A DNA stretch of 33,271 nt. Source: Alphaproteobacteria bacterium. Lineage in GTDB: Bacteria > Pseudomonadota > Alphaproteobacteria > UBA7985 > JAUIBT01. A program made the position numbers and the translations under genes. Below are positions 17,711 through 25,252 of the stretch, piece after piece (positions within the stretch are counted from its first letter, which is position 1; every line of letters starts with the position of its first letter). The stretch spans positions 1 through 33,271 of the forward strand of contig JAUIHE010000018.1 in NCBI GenBank assembly GCA_030432195.1, given 5' to 3'. Under the pieces are notes generated by a model, which saw only the letters and a program-made list of their open reading frames with translations, was not told the origin of the DNA and did no database searches.

Positions 17711-19177
17711 CTATTCGGCTGGCTGAAACAGCTGGGCGTAGTGCTGCTTGAGCGTTTCCAAGAAGAGCGCAAGATCTTGTTGATAGTCTTCGCTCATGCG
17801 CGCTGCGTGGGGGCGCAGCAGGCGCGTGTAGGCTTCGAGCCCTTCGCGGGCAAGCAGCAGGGCTGGTTCCATTGATTCAAATTCCGCACAAAGTTCTTCG
17901 CGCGGTTTGGCCAGGCTCTTTAGGCGTTCCTTGGCTAGCAATTTTAGGCCTTCTTGCGCCATGGGATCGCTGTCACTGGCTTCTGCCCGACGCAGGCCAT
18001 AGGCCACCGTCAGCCATTTGCGCAGCTTGTCAGAGATTTTGTCGAGCGAAGCAATGGCCTGGTCGTAGGGCACCGCGTCGCGGCCATCCATGCGGTCGGC
18101 CGGGTTGGCGTTGTTCTTGGAGGCAAAACGGAGATCATTGGAAATTCCTGCCTGGATCGGGTGGAAGCAGGTCATTTTAAGCCAGCTCGACCAGAGAACC
18201 GGCAAGCTGCCTTGGCAGGCGAGCAGGGATTCGATGTAGTCCAGGTCCGCCTTGTTGAACAGCTTGATATCGGCGTGTCCAACACGGTCTTGGAAGCGCT
18301 CAAGCTGGCTCTCTTCAGCACTGGTCTCCAGGATCTGGCTGGACTGGGCATAGCCCATGGTGGACTGCAGCTCGGCGTTTGCCGCGCTGGCGGCCTCGAC
18401 AACATGGTCTTCGCGGGCCTCGGCGCCGCTGAGGCCGTCCAACAGCCGGGCTTGCCGCCGGGTCTCAATGGACTGCACACAGGCCCAGAAGCAGGATTTA
18501 TAAGTGGTCAATCGCGTATTACTGGGATGTTGCCACAGCTCAAGGACCGGATCGAAGCCCTGGTGGGCGCTGAAATCGGCTGGCAGGCAGGCATCGACAA
18601 GCTTGAGCGTCTCAGCAGCGGCACCCTCTTTGAAGTGGGCCGCGCGATAGCGGTACCAAAGCTTCGACAAATCGCGCACAAGCCCATTAAAGCCGCTGGC
18701 ATCTCTGCGATCTAAGGTATTGACTTTGCCCAATAAATCAAGAATTTCGGGTGTGTGCTGGTAGGAATCGCATCCCAAAATGAATTGCGCAATCTTGGCG
18801 ATCTGCTGGACCTTGTAGCGCGTCAAGCGCAAGCGCTGAGCGCCGACATCCAGCATCAAACCGCCGTCCTTGTCGTGCTGGCAAGCGGGCGTGTCGTAGG
18901 AGGCTAGGTCTTTCAGGGCGTGCCATATGTCGCGACCGTCGCGCAAAATCGCCATGGCGCCATCGCTGGCGAGCGGGGCATCCGGCGCGGAGCACAGCGC
19001 CCATTGCACGCGAAGCCATGCCCATATGGGTTTATCTTTATTGTTGGACCAGCCCGCCATCAAGGCGCGCGCTACGTCTCGGCGAAATTGCCGCGAGTAG
19101 TCGGCATCTTGAAACAAGGCTTGAAATTCGGATCGCGCTGTATCCGACCAAAGCGTCATCAGACTGCCTTGCACCAT
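17711..19177 (-). CDS. Hypothetical cytosolic protein, 488 residues, no recognised family
   Basis: I do not recognise this protein. From ATG 19177 (GGAAGG five bases upstream) it has 488 residues, no signal peptide and no obvious membrane segment, and is mostly alpha-helical. It has many tryptophans in the first third (GWSNNKDKPIWAWLRVQWAL), a helical middle rich in alanine and glutamate, and a lysine-rich helix near the end (LLAKERLKSLAKPREELCAEF). ATG 19159 (MTLWSD) is an alternative start. The track start at 19324 runs through the terminator of the upstream gene and is unlikely. Its codons look like those of its neighbours. It sits downstream of the secreted-protein genes on the same strand but behind a strong terminator, so it probably has its own promoter. 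Confidence 0.75.
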   Translation of the reverse strand: MVQGSLMTLWSDTARSEFQALFQDADYSRQFRRDVARALMAGWSNNKDKPIWAWLRVQWALCSAPDAPLASDGAMAILRDGRDIWHALKDLASYDTPACQHDKDGGLMLDVGAQRLRLTRYKVQQIAKIAQFILGCDSYQHTPEILDLLGKVNTLDRRDASGFNGLVRDLSKLWYRYRAAHFKEGAAAETLKLVDACLPADFSAHQGFDPVLELWQHPSNTRLTTYKSCFWACVQSIETRRQARLLDGLSGAEAREDHVVEAASAANAELQSTMGYAQSSQILETSAEESQLERFQDRVGHADIKLFNKADLDYIESLLACQGSLPVLWSSWLKMTCFHPIQAGISNDLRFASKNNANPADRMDGRDAVPYDQAIASLDKISDKLRKWLTVAYGLRRAEASDSDPMAQEGLKLLAKERLKSLAKPREELCAEFESMEPALLLAREGLEAYTRLLRPHAARMSEDYQQDLALFLETLKQHYAQLFQPAE

Positions 19178-19282
19178 TCTCGCCTTCCCTATTGGGTTAT
19201 GTTTTTTGTTACTAAACTCGCTTGGGGGTTCAATAACAACCAGAAAGCGGACAAAAATAAGACGATTGGTCAAAATTTGGGC

Positions 19283-19317
19283 AAAAAAGAAGGCCGTGCC
19301 AGCGACACGACCTTCTT
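19283..19317 (-). terminator. Rho-independent terminator of the 354-residue secreted-protein gene
   Basis: On the minus strand AAGAAGG-CGTG and its complement CACG-CCTTCTT form a 12-position stem (one mismatch) with a seven-base loop, directly followed by TTTTTT. It is 40 bases past the stop at 19357. Confidence 0.88.
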
Positions 19318-19356
19318 GATGCAAGTTAGAACGTCTAGTTATCCAAGATGTTCTGA

Positions 19357-20421
19357 TTAGTAGGAGCGAGTCTGCAAGATCTCGACCTTGATTTCGTTCT
19401 GACCATTGGTGCGAACCGAGCCAACAACTCCCATGGCATCCAACATCAGGCGCAGATTACGAACCAGGCGGCCTTGGTCTGCAGAGGTCTTATAGTCGTA
19501 GGTTGCGCTAGAGAAGTTAGACTGAACGATGTCTACGTCGAAGGCACAAGACCAAGAAGACAAGAACTGCTCAACCGCGGTGATACGGTAGTTATCAAAG
19601 CCCTCGAAGGTCAGCGAGAAGTTGGTGGCCAGGTTGCGACACTCGGGGTTCGGGTAACGCGGAGCCAATTGGCCGCCAGTACCGTTCTGGTTGTTGCCAA
19701 TGATCGGCTGGCTAGGTTGAACCGGCTGGGTCGGCTGAGTAGGAACGATGACCTGCTGGCGCCCACCGAAGGCCAGGCCCAGAGGGGTCGCCAACTGGAG
19801 CGCCATTTGGTTTGCGGCGTCGCGAGCCAACACGTCGAAGTTATCCGACACGAAGCGCTTCACACACTCTTCCGATGGCTGGCCGTTGTTGCCGGTGCCG
19901 GCCGCACAGCCGGTGAAGGGGATGCCAGCGGTGTTCAAGGTCAGGCGATCGCCGCCCAAGAACTGGTTATCCAGCATGTTCAGCGCTTGATATTCCAGCG
20001 TGCCTTGCAGTTTGGCAATGCCAGTGTAGGGATCTTCAACCGCTTCAGCGTAGGCTGAATAGGTGATCACCACGTCCAGCTTGGGGTTGGTGAAGTTGCG
20101 AGCGAAGGAGATAACTTCTTGCTGGCTGCGACGGTGATTGTCGCGGTTATAGTTGGGGAACTGAATGCCCAGCGCGGCCTCGTTGTAAACGTCAAAGCCC
20201 TGGATGTTGTACTGAGCCATCAGGCGCTGATAATCAGGAGAGCGCACGGTGTTCTGGAAAACACGCAGGATCGAATTTTGAATGCGGTTGCCAGCTTTTA
20301 GCGAGGTCTGATCTCCGTCAACTTGCATGACCATGACCTTCACGGTCTGGGCAGAGGCAGCAGTAGCAGCACCAAAAAGAGTGAGGCTGGCCAAGCCAGC
20401 TGCGGCGAGAAGGCGTTTCAT
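19357..20421 (-). CDS. Secreted two-domain protein of unknown function, 354 residues
   Basis: A periplasmic or surface protein I cannot name. It has a textbook signal peptide (MKRLLAAAGLASLTLFGAATAASA, cut before QT). Residues 25-215 form a first domain with alternating strands and helices (VVITYSAYAEAVEDP, LQGTLEYQALNML) and one cysteine pair (GCAAG, EECVKRF). The general layout is loosely like CsgG/FlgO-type envelope domains, which is tentative. A linker of repeated TQP/VQP/SQP follows, then a C-terminal domain of about 100 residues with two cysteines (PECRNL, SSWSCAFDV) and a pattern of helix and strands ending in KVEILQTRSY. AAAAGGA stands eight bases before the ATG. Own terminator and a 360-base upstream gap point to a monocistronic gene. 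Confidence 0.8.
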   Translation of the reverse strand: MKRLLAAAGLASLTLFGAATAASAQTVKVMVMQVDGDQTSLKAGNRIQNSILRVFQNTVRSPDYQRLMAQYNIQGFDVYNEAALGIQFPNYNRDNHRRSQQEVISFARNFTNPKLDVVITYSAYAEAVEDPYTGIAKLQGTLEYQALNMLDNQFLGGDRLTLNTAGIPFTGCAAGTGNNGQPSEECVKRFVSDNFDVLARDAANQMALQLATPLGLAFGGRQQVIVPTQPTQPVQPSQPIIGNNQNGTGGQLAPRYPNPECRNLATNFSLTFEGFDNYRITAVEQFLSSWSCAFDVDIVQSNFSSATYDYKTSADQGRLVRNLRLMLDAMGVVGSVRTNGQNEIKVEILQTRSY

Positions 20422-20711
20422 GACTTTGTCCTTTTTTGTCAGTGAAGGAGTTCGCTTGATGCAGGCTGAGTGGGAAGCACAGGCGAAAAAATGACTCTGT
20501 GCGAAGCGACGGACGTTTTTTTGCGAAAAAAGCGTGGCTCCCTTTAATAAATTCCACCCAAAGGCGCTGCTTGTTGGCCACCATGGGCGCCGAGCTCAGG
20601 CGGTGCGCTTGAGGGTCGCTTGAGGTGCGGGGCCATTTCGCCACCCGACCTTTCCCGTCGCCTCAACCCCAAGCTTGCGCGCGTCCTTCCCAGCGTCTAC
20701 TGGCCGCGCAC
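20422..20711. other. Upstream region of the 354-residue secreted-protein gene
   Basis: Noncoding. It holds the leader and probable promoter of the minus-strand gene. An A/T palindrome (TTTTTTTGCGAAAAAA, 20516-20531) could be a bent DNA or binding site. The track ORFs here are shadows: no ribosome binding site and no family resemblance. Confidence 0.35.
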
Positions 20712-20743
20712 AAAAACCCCTCCAACACCAGGTGTTGGAGGGG
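20712..20743 (-). terminator. Rho-independent terminator of the di-haem protein gene
   Basis: CCCCTCCAACA pairs perfectly with TGTTGGAGGGG around a five-base loop. On the minus strand it is followed by TTTTTG. It lies 39 bases past the stop of the di-haem gene. Confidence 0.93.
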
Positions 20744-20781
20744 CCGTTGAGACGCAACGCGCCGGATCGTCAGGGCGGGCC

Positions 20782-23061
20782 TTAGGGGCGTCCTTGGACC
20801 GTCGGTGCCAAGCTGAGTTCGACCGGCAGACGCAGCGATTGCAGGAACGTAATCAAGGCGGCTTGATCCTGCTCGCTGAGACGGCGGAAGGCAGCAACCG
20901 AGGCATTGGCTTCTGACGGCGCCAGGTTGGCATTTTCGCGCGGGATACGGCAGGTATCGTCCGCGTGAGCCAAAATGGCATCCTTCAGGGTCAAAGCGCG
21001 CCCGTCGTGCATGTAAGGCGCTGTGTTGGCAACTCCCCAAAGCGGGCGGGTCAAGTAAACGTCCCGCTCAACCAGCAGACCTTCGCGGTCAACCTGCTGC
21101 CCGAAAATGTCCGCCAGGCAGGCGCCCATGCGGTGGCGCTTCAAGTCGCTGAACAAAGGAACATCGACCGCGCCGTCCGGGTAAAACGGCAGGCGGGGAT
21201 AGGACGCGGGCAAGGCGTCTGCCACAGGATCGACCATGTTCAGATCAAAGGCATAGGAGCCAATTTGCTCGCGCAGGGCCGTATCCAAGCTTTCTTGCGC
21301 TGCGCTTTCGCTTTGCGCGCCGTCTTTGCGTGCCTGATCCACCAACAGGTCAATGGGCAGCGGGCGGTTCTTGGGGCTTGCAACGCCCAGGCCAACACCG
21401 TCATCGACAACAGCAGGGCTGTCGGCCAAGCTTTCTTGCAGGGTGCCCAGTTCTTGGCGGAAATGCTCTGGGTTATGAATACCGACCCAGGGGCTGTTCA
21501 TGCGCAACGATGTTGTGTGACAAGCGGCGCACTGTGCGTCTTGCTCGAAAACCTGCTTGCCACGGGCCAGCAAACTGGCTTCGATCTGGTTAGACGCCGC
21601 CCGCTGAACAGGGGGGCGGTTCGACAATGCAAACAGGGTCAAAGCGGTGACCTCGCCTACGCTGATCTCATTGTGCACGCCGTCTTGGTCCGCATCGGGA
21701 TTGCCGGGGAAGGCCTCAACAGGTTGCATGCCGAAGTGGAAGTTAAGCGCGTCGCGTACAAAGTTGCGCATATTCGAGGCAATGCCTTTCCATTGGAACG
21801 GCCGCACCACGAAATCGAGGGAAACCCCTTCAATAGCCGAGCAATCTTCTTCGAAACCGCGCAGCTCACCACAAACGCCGTCTACGTCGTCGGGACCACC
21901 GGGGCGCTTGAGCGCCGCATAGATACCGAAATTGATGCCCTTGGAGATCAGATCGACTTCATACCAATTGCCCGGATCGCCATTCGCGGCCTGCAAGACG
22001 CGCTCGCGCAGATGCAAAAGGTCCACCGTCATCTCTTGCGCCAGCTTTTGCGTATAGCCCGCACCCATGACATGAGGAGGATTGCGCAGGTACATGAAGG
22101 TCGATGCGTGGTCAGGCGAATGGCCCCGTGAGCGCATTTCGTCGATCAGCCAGCCAGGCGGGTTGGCTTGCAGCAAAGGATTGATGAGAGCGTTGACAGA
22201 AATGCCGCCACCACCGGCGACACGATCAGGACGCGCGCTCAAAGCGTTGGTCTGGCTGTCCGTGAGTTGATCGACGCCGGTCAGGTTGTGGCACTCCAGA
22301 CAGTTTTGACTATCCAGGCCGTGAACGCGCAAGAAGGGCACGTTGGGGTAGAACTCGAAGGCTGAACCACGGGTATTGCGCAGTTGTTCGATTTTGCTCA
22401 TACGCGCGCCGCCGGGGCCCTCACCAAATCCGTCACGCTGGGTGAAGGGCTGGGTGAAGAGGTGGCGTCCGATTTCTTGGATTTCGCGAAAGCTGAGCGC
22501 GCCCGTTTCGATGTCTTGCTGGCTCACGCGCACCAGCGGGACCAAAGAGCGCGTGGCGTCGGCCGGCCGGGGGAATTCAGGTGGGCTGCCGTGCGAAGCG
22601 GCCTGCACAGAGTTGCTATTCTGGTTTTGGTTGGCGTTGCCACGGCGCTTGACGACAGAAGGGCGCACGCCGTTACCATCGCTCTGCCCGCCATCTTGGT
22701 TTTGTGCCTGATCTTGGTTCTGGCTGTCAGACGGCGGAGCAGGGGGAGCGGGCGGCGGAGGTGGAGCGGGGGGCTGACTGGTTTGCGGCTGTTGCGGCTG
22801 GGTCGGCGGGCTGGGCGGCTGTGGCGTGGGGAGCAGGCTGCCGCCAGAATCACAGCCAGGCGCATCTGGGTTGAAAATACAATTCAGCGTCTGGCTGGCG
22901 GCGGGGTTGACTAGCCCGGTCAGCGCCAAGCCGCTGAGGGCAAGCGTTCCGACGACCAAGCTTGCGCCGAGCAAATTGGACGTAAATTGTGTGCTGGCCT
23001 TCAGCACAAATTTCGGCCGGGCGAGACCAGATGATGGGGGCGGTGATTGGGGGCAAGGCAT
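20782..23061 (-). CDS. Di-haem cytochrome c oxidoreductase / peroxidase-like protein (DHOR type)
   Basis: An exported c-type cytochrome predicted to have two covalent haems, of the di-haem oxidoreductase/MauG-like superfamily. The two CxxCH sites are CLECH (Cys254-His258) and CAACH (Cys511-His515). The family-typical PLWGVANTAPYMHDGRALT follows near residue 680. The N-terminus has a basic region, a hydrophobic signal (LLGASLVVGTLALSGLALTGL) and a low-complexity stretch of about 100 residues rich in P, Q, N and S, which probably tethers or spaces the domain. Start ATG 23061 has GGAG upstream. Members oxidise diverse substrates, and some act on proteins or polymers (MauG, RoxA), so the substrate here is open. 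It lies between the TSP3-repeat and 354-residue secreted proteins on the same strand, separated by 236 and 360 bases. Confidence 0.85.
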   Translation of the reverse strand: MPCPQSPPPSSGLARPKFVLKASTQFTSNLLGASLVVGTLALSGLALTGLVNPAASQTLNCIFNPDAPGCDSGGSLLPTPQPPSPPTQPQQPQTSQPPAPPPPPAPPAPPSDSQNQDQAQNQDGGQSDGNGVRPSVVKRRGNANQNQNSNSVQAASHGSPPEFPRPADATRSLVPLVRVSQQDIETGALSFREIQEIGRHLFTQPFTQRDGFGEGPGGARMSKIEQLRNTRGSAFEFYPNVPFLRVHGLDSQNCLECHNLTGVDQLTDSQTNALSARPDRVAGGGGISVNALINPLLQANPPGWLIDEMRSRGHSPDHASTFMYLRNPPHVMGAGYTQKLAQEMTVDLLHLRERVLQAANGDPGNWYEVDLISKGINFGIYAALKRPGGPDDVDGVCGELRGFEEDCSAIEGVSLDFVVRPFQWKGIASNMRNFVRDALNFHFGMQPVEAFPGNPDADQDGVHNEISVGEVTALTLFALSNRPPVQRAASNQIEASLLARGKQVFEQDAQCAACHTTSLRMNSPWVGIHNPEHFRQELGTLQESLADSPAVVDDGVGLGVASPKNRPLPIDLLVDQARKDGAQSESAAQESLDTALREQIGSYAFDLNMVDPVADALPASYPRLPFYPDGAVDVPLFSDLKRHRMGACLADIFGQQVDREGLLVERDVYLTRPLWGVANTAPYMHDGRALTLKDAILAHADDTCRIPRENANLAPSEANASVAAFRRLSEQDQAALITFLQSLRLPVELSLAPTVQGRP

Positions 23062-23269
23062 GGGCTTTGGCTCCGTTTTTGGGCGAAGGGCAGCGGCACC
23101 CAGGGGCCTGGTGGGCCCCCATGATCGCGCTTGAGTGCGATTCCATGGTCCAGGGGCGCGGTCGCTTGCCGATCCGCATTTGCAGTATTGGGCTCTGTTT
23201 CAGTGGATTGGGGAGGGCGAAAACTGTGCTTTTGCGGGCGGCACCCTTCAAAATTTTATGCCGGGTGCA

Positions 23270-23288
23270 GCCCGCACCTGAGGCGGGC
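23270..23288 (-). terminator. Stem-loop just downstream of the TSP3-repeat gene
   Basis: GCCCGC and GCGGGC pair around a seven-base loop, ten bases past the stop codon at 23298. No T run follows immediately, so it is at most a weak terminator or a 3' stabilising hairpin. Confidence 0.3.
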
Positions 23289-23297
23289 AGGCGCAGG

Positions 23298-25034
23298 CTA
23301 GCGGACCATGGCCTCAATGAACATTTCGCCAAAGCCTACTTCGTTGCGCAGCACAGCCAGCAAGATTTCCGTCACGTTGCTAGGCTGGAATTTGTAGGGC
23401 TCTCCGCGGTCATCCAATTGTTGATCAAAGGCCTGTGCCCAAGCCTCCAACGCCTTCTTGCTCCAAGAATTGTGCGTCAGACACTGAACAAAGAACGCAT
23501 AGTCTCCAGTCATGCCGATTTGGCCAACGACAAAATTAAAGGCAGCCGCTTGCTCGGGATAGAAGATTTGCCCCGCAGCGCCGCCGCTGGCGGCATCACT
23601 GGCCTTCAAAGCCATTGGCGCTTGGCTGAGCAAGAAGGTCTCGTTGCTGTCGTCGTTAGCCAGGCACAAGGCGCTCTGCGTGGTCTCCGCGTCGTTCAGA
23701 AGGGTAAAGCGCAGCTTATCACCCCAGCGAAGGTCGATCTTGTCTTGGTCGCTTCTGACGGGCGAGGGGTGGCGTGCCGCCATGATTTGGCTGAGCGCGA
23801 GCGGCCCGGCTTGGTCGTCCTTGCTGTCCATGGGATCCAAGCCAAGCTCTAGCTCGCGCTTGTCGCTCTTTCCGCCTCGGTCGCTATCCGCGCTGAGAGG
23901 ATTGGTCTTGAACAGCGCGATTTCGTCGTTGTCGTTGATACCATCGCTGTCACTATCGGCGGCGTTGGGATCGGTGCCGAGTTGGCGTTCGTCCTTATCG
24001 CTCAAACCGTCCTTGTCACTGTCGCGCGGGATGGAGGCCAATTTACAGTGGAAGGCCTTCACGCGGGTAGACGGCGTGGAAATGAGTTCTTCAACCCCGT
24101 CCTTGGTCAAAGAGAATTTGGTGGCATAGATAGATTCGCCATCGCTGCCGATGACCTGCGTGCCGTCACTGGCGTCTACCTTGATTTGCAGATGCAAGCT
24201 CTCTTCGGGTGACAGGCTGATGCGCAGCTGGTGTTCGCGCTGCAAAAAGCTGGCGATCGCTTCGCGGAAGGCTGGCCCACACGATCCGCCGCCGCTTTGC
24301 AATTGATCGCCGTCATAGTTTTCGATCGGGGGGATGTAGACTAACTGGCCGTCCTGCTGGCGTACCAGCTTGGCAATCAGGCGCGCTTGGCTGGCTGCAT
24401 ACTCGCGTAACCAAGGCTCGTCCACGCGCACTTGATATTCGCCCGCGACTTCCAAGCACTGCACATTGCGGTCAAACAGCTTGATCTTGATGTTGGCGCG
24501 GTTGCGCACGGCGTTTTGTACTTCGACCTGTGCCATCAGCGAAAATGCGCCTTCGATCTGGGCAATGCGCTGGCGCGCTTCGGTGTCGGTCGCGCCCGAA
24601 AGGCCGACCAAGATGCTCACGTCGCCGCCTTCACCGATCGAGGCGAGCGGCAGGTGCGCTTTGGTGACAGCATCCTGAACAATGGTCTTGATGCGGTCCA
24701 GCTGTAGTTGGGACAGGTTGGCACGCGCGTTGCCTTCAAATAACGGGTTGAGGACCGCGACCTGATAGTCCGGCGTGATGCAGCCCGGGCTTTTCAGAAG
24801 GCGAATAAACCCAAAGGCAATGTCGGCAGCGATGCGCTCGGGCAGGTCGAGAGCTGGCCCCGCGCCTGGTCCTGAGTTGCGCACACCGGGCCCAGCCTGG
24901 CCGATGGGCGGCGGCGTTACTTGCGCCTGGGTTTCGCTTGTGGCCAGAAATCCGGTCGCCAGAACCAGTGTGCCAACGACAAAGCCCTTAAACCTTGCTG
25001 TGGTAGGTCGAAGCGAGAAAAGAAAGCGGAGCAT
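23298..25034 (-). CDS. Secreted protein with calcium-binding thrombospondin type 3 repeats
   Basis: 578 residues, exported by a signal peptide (FKGFVVGTLVLATGFLA, cut near TQA-QV). Residues 60-330 form an uncharacterised region with helix-strand alternation (RIKTIVQDAVTKAHLP, VSILVGLSG) that loosely recalls FlgO/CsgG-like envelope domains. Residues about 337-406 are aspartate-rich TSP3 repeats, DSDKDGLSDKDERQLGTDP and two further DSDSDG / DSDRGG units, which in this family bind calcium. After them, DLRWGDKLRFTLLNDAE begins a beta-rich domain that resembles DUF4384, a module often linked to caspase-like proteins; this reading is tentative. The start is ATG 25034 with a weak ribosome binding site. 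The caspase-like gene is 218 bases upstream on the same strand. Confidence 0.8.
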   Translation of the reverse strand: MLRFLFSLRPTTARFKGFVVGTLVLATGFLATSETQAQVTPPPIGQAGPGVRNSGPGAGPALDLPERIAADIAFGFIRLLKSPGCITPDYQVAVLNPLFEGNARANLSQLQLDRIKTIVQDAVTKAHLPLASIGEGGDVSILVGLSGATDTEARQRIAQIEGAFSLMAQVEVQNAVRNRANIKIKLFDRNVQCLEVAGEYQVRVDEPWLREYAASQARLIAKLVRQQDGQLVYIPPIENYDGDQLQSGGGSCGPAFREAIASFLQREHQLRISLSPEESLHLQIKVDASDGTQVIGSDGESIYATKFSLTKDGVEELISTPSTRVKAFHCKLASIPRDSDKDGLSDKDERQLGTDPNAADSDSDGINDNDEIALFKTNPLSADSDRGGKSDKRELELGLDPMDSKDDQAGPLALSQIMAARHPSPVRSDQDKIDLRWGDKLRFTLLNDAETTQSALCLANDDSNETFLLSQAPMALKASDAASGGAAGQIFYPEQAAAFNFVVGQIGMTGDYAFFVQCLTHNSWSKKALEAWAQAFDQQLDDRGEPYKFQPSNVTEILLAVLRNEVGFGEMFIEAMVR

Positions 25035-25140
25035 GGTCTGGTCTTTATTTTTGTTGGGGCAAGAAGCGCTAGCAAACAGGGGGCAGTGGGGCCGTCAGCA
25101 GTGAAACGGTCGCCGGGTGGGTAATCGGCGGTTCAAACAA

Positions 25141-25192
25141 GGGCAAGGTCCGGCGTCGCGCCCGGTTTGACACGACCGCCGGTGCTTTGCCC
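25141..25192. repeat. Long imperfect inverted repeat between the caspase-like and TSP3 genes
   Basis: GGGCAAGGTCCGGCGTCG and CGACCGCCGGTGCTTTGCCC form a hairpin of about 16 pairs with a 14-base loop. It sits in the 218-base gap between two same-strand genes, where it could attenuate, process or stabilise a shared transcript. There is no T run on the minus strand. Confidence 0.6.
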
Positions 25193-25252
25193 AGTGGAAC
25201 CGCCAGGCTGATTAGCGCTGAACCCTCGGTCTTTTTTGATCTGGCGACTTGC

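Noticed and set aside
20516-20531. A/T palindrome upstream of the 354-residue gene
   Set aside because: Short homopolymer runs make this easy to get by chance. Kept only as a note in the gap entry.
20965-22131. 388-codon plus-strand ORF opposite the di-haem gene
   Set aside because: The opposite strand holds two CxxCH motifs and the family signature. This frame is a shadow.
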